In this document: piece by piece, positions 57,601 through 64,000 of the stretch
Numbering within the stretch: the first letter of the stretch is position 1
Layout of the letters: each line of letters begins with the position of its first letter
DNA from: Leptasterias polaris
Taxonomy: Eukaryota; Echinodermata; Asteroidea; Forcipulatida; Asteriidae
Length of the DNA stretch: 64,000 nucleotides
Reading direction: 5' to 3'
Assembly: GCA_037783415.1 (NCBI GenBank)
Contig: JAZGTN010000300.1
Span: 310,001 to 374,000 of the forward strand
The notes under the pieces: model-generated
Told to the model about the DNA's origin: nothing
Databases searched by the model: none
What the model saw: the letters and a program-made list of their open reading frames with translations, nothing else
Position numbers and translations under genes: made by a program

Positions 57601-60600
57601 ATCGAGCAACAATAACATTAATGTATGAAAATGTGAGGGTAGGCCTAGAGGCATACATGTAGCCCCCCCTCCCCCAGCCCTGCACAATTGATAATTACCA
57701 GTTTGAAAGAAACACAATGGATATTAACCCTCTCTCTTGAATACGAAAAAAATCTGTGATTTTCTGAACAGAGTGAGACACCATGATTATACCATAGAGC
57801 AAGGACTGGTCCTTGCTCTATGATTATACGATGCTATGTCTTCACTAGCCCCATATAGAGCCAATCCACTTCGTTCGTATCCTTGCCAATTGGGCCTAGC
57901 ACCATTGCAATTCTATTGTTGTGCCCGATGTAATTTTTAATCCGGGTTATAAAACTTACCGATCGAATGCTACTGTAGGCCTACTTGTAGAAAGACCTAA
58001 TGCTAAACATTTTTTTTAAAACATCACGGATTTCGGGGGAAAATTGATTGCCTTTCGAGTCGCGAGAGTGAATTTTTTGATCACGTATTAACAACTTGCG
58101 CGAGAACCATACTAGGGTTCCCTGAACAATTTCACAACACTTATACGATCTATTGGGGACCAGACTGATTTACATAACGCGCTGAGCATAATATCTTTTG
58201 CACAGACGGGCTTGAGATGCGCACCGCATTACACGTATTTCACAAAACCTTCGCTCAGCGCGCTGAGTGAATCAGTCTGGCCCCCATTAAAGTTTCAGCA
58301 GTTGATAGTATAACTGTTGTGGATTGTTGAGGGAACCTGACAATGGTTTTCGCGCAAGTATTATGTGGGGGAAAAAATCACACTCGCGATTCGAAAAGCA
58401 AACAATTTTCCCAAAAGATCTGTGATGTTTTAACAAAATAATTCAGCATTAGGGCTTTCATAACCCGGATTAAAAATTAAATCGGGCACAAAAATATGAT
58501 TGCAATGGTTCTAGAGCCAAGGATACGAAGTGGATTGGCCCTATTCACGGGGCTATGTCTTTTTTTTATCTTAATACTAGTTTCCGAAGTTCGTGTTGTA
58601 AAAGTCACATTGTATTTAGCGCGCGCGCGTGCTGACCTCCAGCCAGAAAATTCTTTGCACAATGTACACACACAGGTGGCATGGTCGACTCACGCTGCGG
58701 TTGTATGATCTTCACGCCCCCCGGACGCGTTTTTTTTCCCCCAGGAGAGATGAGGCCACTTAGCATAAATTGGCGTGTTTTCTACCAAAATCAGTCTTTT
58801 TACAATTTATTACAAACATTATTATAACACGCAAATTTATGTTAAGTGGCCTCATCTCTCCTGGGGAAAAAAATTACGACCCACGGACCCCCGCGCCAGG
58901 CATGTGCAGGTGTTTCGTGCTTATGTTCAGTGTGTGAGAAAAACACGATGTCCACACACGCAGATTCACGTAAATGTCTGTCAGTGAATTAATAGTGGTC
59001 CACAAATGAAACAAAGTGTACGAGGTACGGATTATTAGTAGCTTTTTTGAAAAAAAAATGGTAGGGCCTATGTCATTAACTTTGTCTCTCCCTCATTTTT
59101 CCCCTTATGTGTGTTTTTTGTTTTTTTTCCTCAAGCAAAAGGGGGGGCGTGCGCCCCCCACGCCCCCCCCCCCTGTATCCGCCCCTGAGAGCTTGGTTCA
59201 TTATGAAGTTTAACCTGTTCCAATCCTCCAGAGAATGTAGTTTACATTTTAAATACATGCGGTGTCAAACTTTAGGAAATCATGGCATTTGAAAACCCCA
59301 CAAACTTCAATTTTTTGTTTTGAAACTTAATCCCCACAATTGATCTACTCCCATGTAACTGAGTGATAGCCATGTAATTTGCAGATGCTTCATCTAGAAT
59401 GAAGCCTAAAGTGAATTACTGTTTCTTGGAAAACCAGCACAATATACGTACACACACATCCCCCCCCCCTCGCCCCTTCCCTTCCCCTTCCCTTCCCCTC
59501 CCCCCCCCCATGTAAAATGTGAAAAGGAAGTGACGCATTGATATAATTAAATCCATGACTTCTGTTCAGGGTTTTGACAATAGGATTCTTAAGTTTTTTG
59601 AGAGGAGAAAACAAACAAATGGAAATATTGGAAGAAACAAAAAATCTTCCTTTGGCAGTTTAAACCATGGATTTGTCTGAATGGTCATTGTGTATAATGT
59701 CACAGAAAATTACTATTGTGACATCATTGTGTATAATGTCACAGACAATTAACTGTATCAGTATAGGTACTGCATAAGTGAATTACATGTTTGTGCTTTA
59801 AATAGTATTAGTAAACCTTGCATGCAGGCTTTTTCATGATTGGGCACTTTTAAACCAAGTACATGTATCAAAGTGCCTGACTCATTTATTACTACCTCTG
59901 GCTTGAAGCATTCCTGTAACCATCTGAACTCCTTGGGAATATGCAGCACCAGCAACTAAATTGCCGCATGTATAGGTTGCTAATCATTTACATCAACAAT
60001 CCCTACACTCGCAGTCGCAGGTAACCATTTACTCCTGGGTGATGGGAAGCAACAATACCTCAAGTACACAAGTGCCATGACCAGGATTCAAACCAACACT
60101 CTGATGACTTCGCTTGTTTAAATGGGGACAGTGCATGAGACCCCCTCGGCCACTACATGCAAATTTACCCAATGTATAGTACATGTACATATATGTAAAC
60201 ATACTTGAGAGAATGGAGTAAATGTTTTCTATTATAAATGTATGTAAACTAATGTATAATTATGTAAACTTTCCATAATCCTTAAAACAGGACAGGATGT
60301 GTCTGTATTTTTATTTTTTGTTGGGAATGCAACTAGTTTGCCAGGTTTTAGCCAGTAGTGTTGTCTGAGTGGACATTCCGTAGAGAGTCTGGCCAGATTT
60401 ATGAACCCTACAATCCCGGCCATATCTCGTTGGGCCCCCGCACCACGGCCCCCGTGCCCCCTTTCAATGTTGGCTCTCATTGCGCGGTTTGCGCTCCCAT
60501 CAACATTGAGTGGGGGGACGGGGGAGAGAATGTTTATTGTCACGGGGGAAGGGGAGAGGGAATGTTTATTGTCACGTTGCGAATTGGTGGCCCAAGCATT

Positions 60601-63600
60601 TTGGCCGGGATTGTAGGCTCGATTTCACAAAGCACTAAGATTCATCTTAAGATGAGTTGTTAATATCAACATTTGTATTGTGACATCACACTTTGCTTAG
60701 CAATTAAGATTGATAGACAGTTACAATCAATCTTAGCTCTTTGTGAAATTGAGCCCTGGTCTGTCAGTCAGTCATTTGAATAAAGGAGCATTGTGGACAT
60801 CTCTTTATTCCTTCTATTTATTACACTGCAAATGTTAGAATTTTATTTCCAAATTTTGCCTTAGACCTTGGCAATACACATGACGAAACTGTGTTCCAAA
60901 CTCCAACAATATTATTTTTTCTTAATATTTGTTATATTTTTTTATTTCTTGTTTACAGGGCAATATGAGACGAAGCAACAGCCAGATTGCCTTCCACACA
61001 CAGGGCAGGAAAGATGCCCAGCGAGCCGTCTGGCAAGAGGTGGACAAACTTGTCGAGATCGCTCCAGCATCACAGAAAGAGGTCCGTGAAAGATTTTCAA
61101 TTCTTGTTGCCGCACTGCAACTCCCTAGACGTATTTTTATAGTGTGATGTATCTAAAGAAATTACGCGAGCGGTGAATACTGTATGTACCCTCGGGTCAA
61201 AGGGATGGTACAGTGGTTTGTGTACACGTATGAAACACCACATTATATGTACATGTACATGTTATATTCTTCCTACTTAAGTCTGATTTCCTTTTTTTTG
61301 GGCCCTCAGAAAAACCAGCAGAATTATTATTAAATAGCCTGCAAAGTCGATTAAAGCCTATACCGTATGTACATGTTGGCAAGCCATTGTACTCAATAAA
61401 AGATCTGCCTTTTCTAAGGGTCAGGTATCGTGCTTGATTGAATCCACTGAATATTTTATCCACTAAAACCAGTAAATAACTCTATGAGTAGTCCCGGCCA
61501 ATTTCCTACCTCCCGCCCAGGTAGTAGTTAATAAGCAGGACAGTTCTTTTCAGAACTGAGAAGTCTCCTGAAGTCTCCCGAATTCCGAATAATCTACTTC
61601 GCGGCAGTAGAATAAATAGCAAGACAAGTTCTCAAAGAACAAAATCTACCTAGCAAGTAGATACACGGTGTTACCGCAAACCAAATATACAACTCTATGA
61701 AACTAGTTCAGGTTTTAATGTACAAAGTTTCTTTTACTTTTCAGGCCTTTGCAAAGGAATTTTCAGGATTTAAAGATTTGTTCTGGCGTTTTCTTGAGGA
61801 GACTGGGCCATCCGTTCGCTGGGAAGATATCCAACCATTATCCAAGGATGCTGTAAGTATCTCTTGATATATTAAGGTTACTCCTAGGCGGAAGTTAGTT
61901 TTTTTGTAAGTTTGTGTACGTTGCCAGAAGAATTGGGCCAAAAGTTGGACTTTGGTGATTTTGCAAAAAGTCAAAAGTTGGACTTTGGTGATTTTACAAA
62001 AAGCTCAGTTTTTGAGTTTTGTTCTTGAATTTCCAGTTATGTAATACAGGTATTTTGTTAATCAATTGATGACCACACACAGGTTATCCCATACTCGGCG
62101 TTGGAGGAATATAGTGAGGAGGCTACCAGGACACTGCTAGATAAACTTGTTGTGGTCAAGCTGAATGGTGGTCTGGGTACCAGTATGGGCTGCACAGGGC
62201 CTAAGAGTGTCATCAGTGTCCGCAACGATGTCACCTTTCTGGACCTGGCTGTACAGCAAATTGAGGTACAGTATGGATCTGGTAATTGTAGAATGACAAG
62301 AGTGCTACATTGCATTGTTCATGAAATTATACATGTAGCTCTGTGTAGAGTGGGGGACGAAACAATGTATTTCGGCAATCATTGGCTCAGATAAACAAAA
62401 GCATGATCTACAAAATCCCAATGTTAGCGGCTCTGACATTCACTTATTATGGCCCTGAACGGCATCATACATCAGAAATATCTTTGCAGATATTTGCAAT
62501 ATATTTGCCACATTGCAATAATAAATTTGCAATGTGGCAAATATCATTGCAAATATCTTGCAAATGAGTTTGGCTCATATGACTCTATTCCAAGTTAGAC
62601 TATGGTAATGGGTCTTGTCCCAGCGTAAACTCTCACAGAATTTTTTTAAAATCTTTAAAACATCATTGCATATTTCAGTGAACTTATTGTGGCTAGTGTG
62701 AACAATTTTGTAGAATATCTCGGCGGATTGTCCATCGTAAAGTTTCTTGACATCAATGTTGTATTTTCTTTGGTCATTTTGAAAAAAAGAGATTGTTTCT
62801 TTCTATTCTAAAAATCAGTTCAGACTGGGATGTACATATTTAAATAATGTACATCATGTAAGTTCATCATGGTGGATATTTTTCCTTCCTCTATGGCTGT
62901 ACACAATGAATGTTTATGAACTTATGACCATGGATCTTAAACCCAGTATGTATGTTAAGAGTACACAGCCTGCCTGGGTGCAAGTATTTGCTGTTGGTGA
63001 TTATTGCAGTCAGTTATACATTGGACAAACATTTAGCATGGACTTCAGGGATAAGGCTCAATGCACACTGAGATTACTGCAGACATTAGTACAAAAGCAT
63101 CATCATACTTAGGATCAGAGATTGCATACGTGTACATTCCTTTCTTGACCACCATGGCCCCACCTCAACTCACAAAACTGAAATTGAAATGCCCCACCTG
63201 AACTCACAAAACTGAAAAAGAAAAGAAAATGTCTCAACTCACAAAACTGAAATAGAAAATGCCCTCACCTACACTTACAAAACTGAAATAAAAAATGGCT
63301 TTGCCTCAACTCACAAAACTCAAACAGAAAAGCAAAGACAAACTGACATTGAAGGCATTTTACATTGCTCTTCTCACCCTGAAACAAATAAAAACAAAGT
63401 AAGACGTGCTAGATTTATAATTTGCAACAAAAAATACAAAGTGACAAATGCAAAACTGAATTAATCCCTAAGCCAACATATATCAACTCAGGAGTTAATG
63501 AAATTGAATCATTCTCTGTCGTTGTAAATCTATGCAGCATTTGAACAAAACATACGGCAGCGACGTTCCCCTGGTACTGATGAATTCCTTCAATACAGAC

Positions 63601-63671
63601 GAGGACACTAAGACTGTGCTAAGACGGTACACTTCCTGTCAAGTTAACATCCATACATTTATGCAGCAAAG
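51696..63671 (+). CDS. UGP2: UTP-glucose-1-phosphate uridylyltransferase, 5' part
   Basis: Secure exons: 60959-61081, 61745-61852, 62083-62265 and 63538-63671; the gene continues beyond the window. They encode [39 protein letters not shown], the nucleotide-binding loop [37 protein letters not shown] and [20 protein letters not shown], which follow animal UGP2 closely. The enzyme makes UDP-glucose from UTP and glucose-1-phosphate in the cytosol for glycogen, glycan and UDP-glucuronate synthesis. The proposed first exon, 51696-51734 ([13 protein letters not shown], then GTAAGT), fits in phase 0 but is unproven; an alternative start is the Met at 60965 in the next exon. The intervening 9.2-kb intron is filled with nested repeats. 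Donor 61082 (GTCCGT) is unusual. Confidence 0.92.
51735..53870. other. UGP2 intron 1, left part
   Basis: AT-rich. A partial tRNA-like SINE copy (GGATTTGAACCAACAACCTC) is at 53338-53392. No coding exon is seen. Confidence 0.5.
53871..54539 (+). mobile_element. Decayed THAP-domain transposon remnant with inverted ends
   Basis: GTGACGTCAATCGAGG at 53871-53886 has an exact inverted partner at 54524-54539; a third inverted copy of the inner part lies at 53896-53905. The + frame 53980-54243 encodes a THAP-like stretch: [45 protein letters not shown] zinc fingers are the DNA-binding domain of P-element-type transposases and of THAP proteins. The expected first zinc cysteine is replaced by lysine and no transposase core follows, so this is a remnant. 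It lies in UGP2 intron 1. Confidence 0.65.
55372..55625. mobile_element. MITE with an internal 42-bp minisatellite
   Basis: The inverted ends start TATGGTGGCCCTGAAGGGAC and span about 32 bp with few mismatches. GGATAG is duplicated on both sides (55366-55371, 55626-55631). The core is about four copies of a 42-bp unit containing ATGCAATGTCGTGAAACA and TTCGCGAATATGTG, rich in CG. A related core-less element is at 12201-12284. The open frames in all six frames here come from the repeat. Confidence 0.88.
56185..56488. mobile_element. TTAA-flanked MITE (304 bp), second family
   Basis: The ends TTAACTCGTTGACTGCCG and CGGCAGTCAACGTGTTAA are inverted and sit exactly at TTAA sites (56185-56188, 56485-56488). 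Inside are palindromes CTACGAGTATATTCGTAG (about 56204) and CTACGAGTATACTCGTAG (about 56252). TTAA targets suggest piggyBac- or Kolobok-type mobilisation. Confidence 0.82.
57793..57822. repeat. 30-nt perfect palindrome in 7-bp direct repeats
   Basis: CATAGAGCAAGGAC (57793-57806), TG, then its exact complement (57809-57822). ATTATAC flanks it on both sides (57786-57792, 57823-57829). Very similar to 11513-11541. Confidence 0.88.
57846..58555. mobile_element. 710-bp foldback element
   Basis: Two arms of about 300-340 bp are inverted repeats: the segment from TAGCCCC at 57846 to CGCGCTGAGC near 58188 pairs with the segment from GCTCAGCGCGC near 58252 to GGGGCTA at 58555, at moderate identity with small indels. 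The loop is about 64 nt. Flanks TGTCTTCAC and TGTCTTTTT may be a diverged 9-bp duplication. Noncoding. Confidence 0.8.
58733..58866. mobile_element. MITE with roughly 40-bp inverted ends
   Basis: CCCCCAGGAGAGATGAGGCC near 58738 is mirrored by GGCCTCATCTCTCCTGGGG ending near 58865, and complementarity continues inward through CACTTAGCATAAATT and AACACGC. The loop is about 45 nt of AT-rich sequence. Confidence 0.82.
59455..59512 (+). repeat. Polypyrimidine tract
   Basis: A nearly pure C/T run with CCCTTC repeats and C-runs of 8-10, beside ACACACAC. Mirror symmetry could favour triplex or i-motif folding (inference). Confidence 0.75.
59999..60155 (-). repeat. tRNA-derived SINE, decayed minus-strand copy
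   Basis: On the minus strand: GTGGCCGAGGGGGTCTCATG head, B-box-like GGTTTGAATCCTGG, then TCATGGCACTTGTG. It is related to the tRNA-Leu SINE. Confidence 0.6.
60408..60617. mobile_element. Inverted-repeat element, 210 bp
   Basis: CCTACAATCCCGGCCA at 60408-60423 pairs with 60602-60617. An inner hairpin, CCCCCTTTCAATGTTG with CAACATTGAGTGGGGG, spans about 60457-60518. A GAGAATGTTTATTGTCACG block is tandemly duplicated just right of it. Confidence 0.7.
60616..60755. mobile_element. MITE, 140 bp
   Basis: GGCTCGATTTCACAAAG (60616-60632) and CTTTGTGAAATTGAGCC (60739-60755) are inverted ends, with AAGAT/ATCTT pairs continuing inward. It abuts, and slightly overlaps, the end of the 60408-60617 element, 203 bp before UGP2 exon 60959. 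Confidence 0.78.
63153..63330 (+). repeat. Degenerate minisatellite, roughly 30-bp unit
   Basis: About five copies of CTCAACTCACAAAACTGAAA followed by a short A-rich spacer and GCCC, in the UGP2 intron between exons 62083-62265 and 63538-63671. Confidence 0.75.
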
Positions 63672-63875
63672 GTGAGTTTAATTCTTGCACCCACCCATCC
63701 ACATAACCTTGTGTACTTCAGGCGGTGTTTTATATCCAATTTGGCACTGGTTTGAATATTTGATCATTTTTATATTTAATTATTACCACCATCTCAATAG
63801 ACTTTCATTTTTAGTTCAATTGTTAGTTTTCTACCAATGTATATATTTTTCTGTGTGATTTTATTACCTTCATGG

Positions 63876-64000
63876 TGTGTCGTGGCCGAGCGGTCAAGCG
63901 CACTGGTCTCAAGTTTAGGTGTTTCTATCAGCAGAGTGTGGGTTTGAGTCGCAGTCATGGGGGTTTCTAAACTATGAGCATCCTTGTCCAAAGTTTTAAA
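63876..64000 (+). repeat. tRNA-Leu-derived SINE, cut by the window edge
   Basis: Starts GTGTCGTGGCCGAGCGGTCA; a CAA anticodon-like position and the GTTTCTATCAGCAGAGTGTG variable arm match 19247 onward. The B box is GGTTTGAGTCG. Confidence 0.7.

Larger units (their letters stand above)
57124..59187. mobile_element. 2.06-kb element with CAGGGGCGG ends and 5-bp duplication
   Basis: CAGGGGCGGATCCAGG (57124-57139) and CCTGTATCCGCCCCTG (59172-59187) are inverted with one mismatch. AGAGC is duplicated directly at 57119-57123 and 59188-59192. G/C runs lie just inside both ends. The interior block near 57208-57310 recurs at 47945-48030. A foldback (57846-58555) and a MITE (about 58733-58866) are nested inside. 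No transposase is seen; superfamily undetermined. Confidence 0.75.

Overview
The window is animal nuclear DNA: AT-rich, with short exons, GT-AG introns of 0.3-9 kb and a dense load of small transposable elements. The gene set and the repeats (tRNA-derived SINEs, CR1/L2-like LINE tails, TTAA-flanked MITEs) suggest a non-vertebrate marine deuterostome, most likely an echinoderm. That taxonomic call is inference; the gene calls rest on spliced translations that keep frame across every junction.

Layout from left to right. SELENON (selenoprotein N), + strand, 64-7742, 3' part only, with the UGA selenocysteine codon and the recoding hairpin after it. A convergent minus-strand gene for a secreted protein with a farnesoic-acid-O-methyltransferase-like domain (12825-10667). 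A 3.1 kb repeat-filled spacer. AP4M1, + strand, 15987-26334, complete in 13 exons (449 aa). COX20, minus strand, 31921-28141, complete in 4 exons (108 aa). MDH1, + strand, about 32351-40187, head to head with COX20 across a 429-bp shared promoter interval. A TE-rich spacer (about 41-51 kb) with two degraded LINEs and a 2-kb inverted-repeat transposon. The 5' part of UGP2, + strand, from about 51696 past the right edge, with a 9.2-kb first intron packed with nested elements.

The five recognised genes are housekeeping genes with unrelated jobs: ER redox and calcium (SELENON), AP-4 vesicle coat (AP4M1), complex IV assembly (COX20), cytosolic malate/NADH metabolism (MDH1) and UDP-glucose synthesis (UGP2). 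The most interesting signals are translational and structural. (1) A near-perfect hairpin starts 6 nt after the selenocysteine UGA in spliced SELENON mRNA, and an intron separates the two in the gene. (2) The MDH1 stop is followed in frame by six sense codons ending in Ser-Gln-Leu and then a second stop, resembling the peroxisomal readthrough form known in vertebrates. (3) There is a set of 26-34 bp perfect palindromes, several flanked by short direct repeats. (4) There are several uncatalogued inverted-repeat elements with visible target-site duplications.
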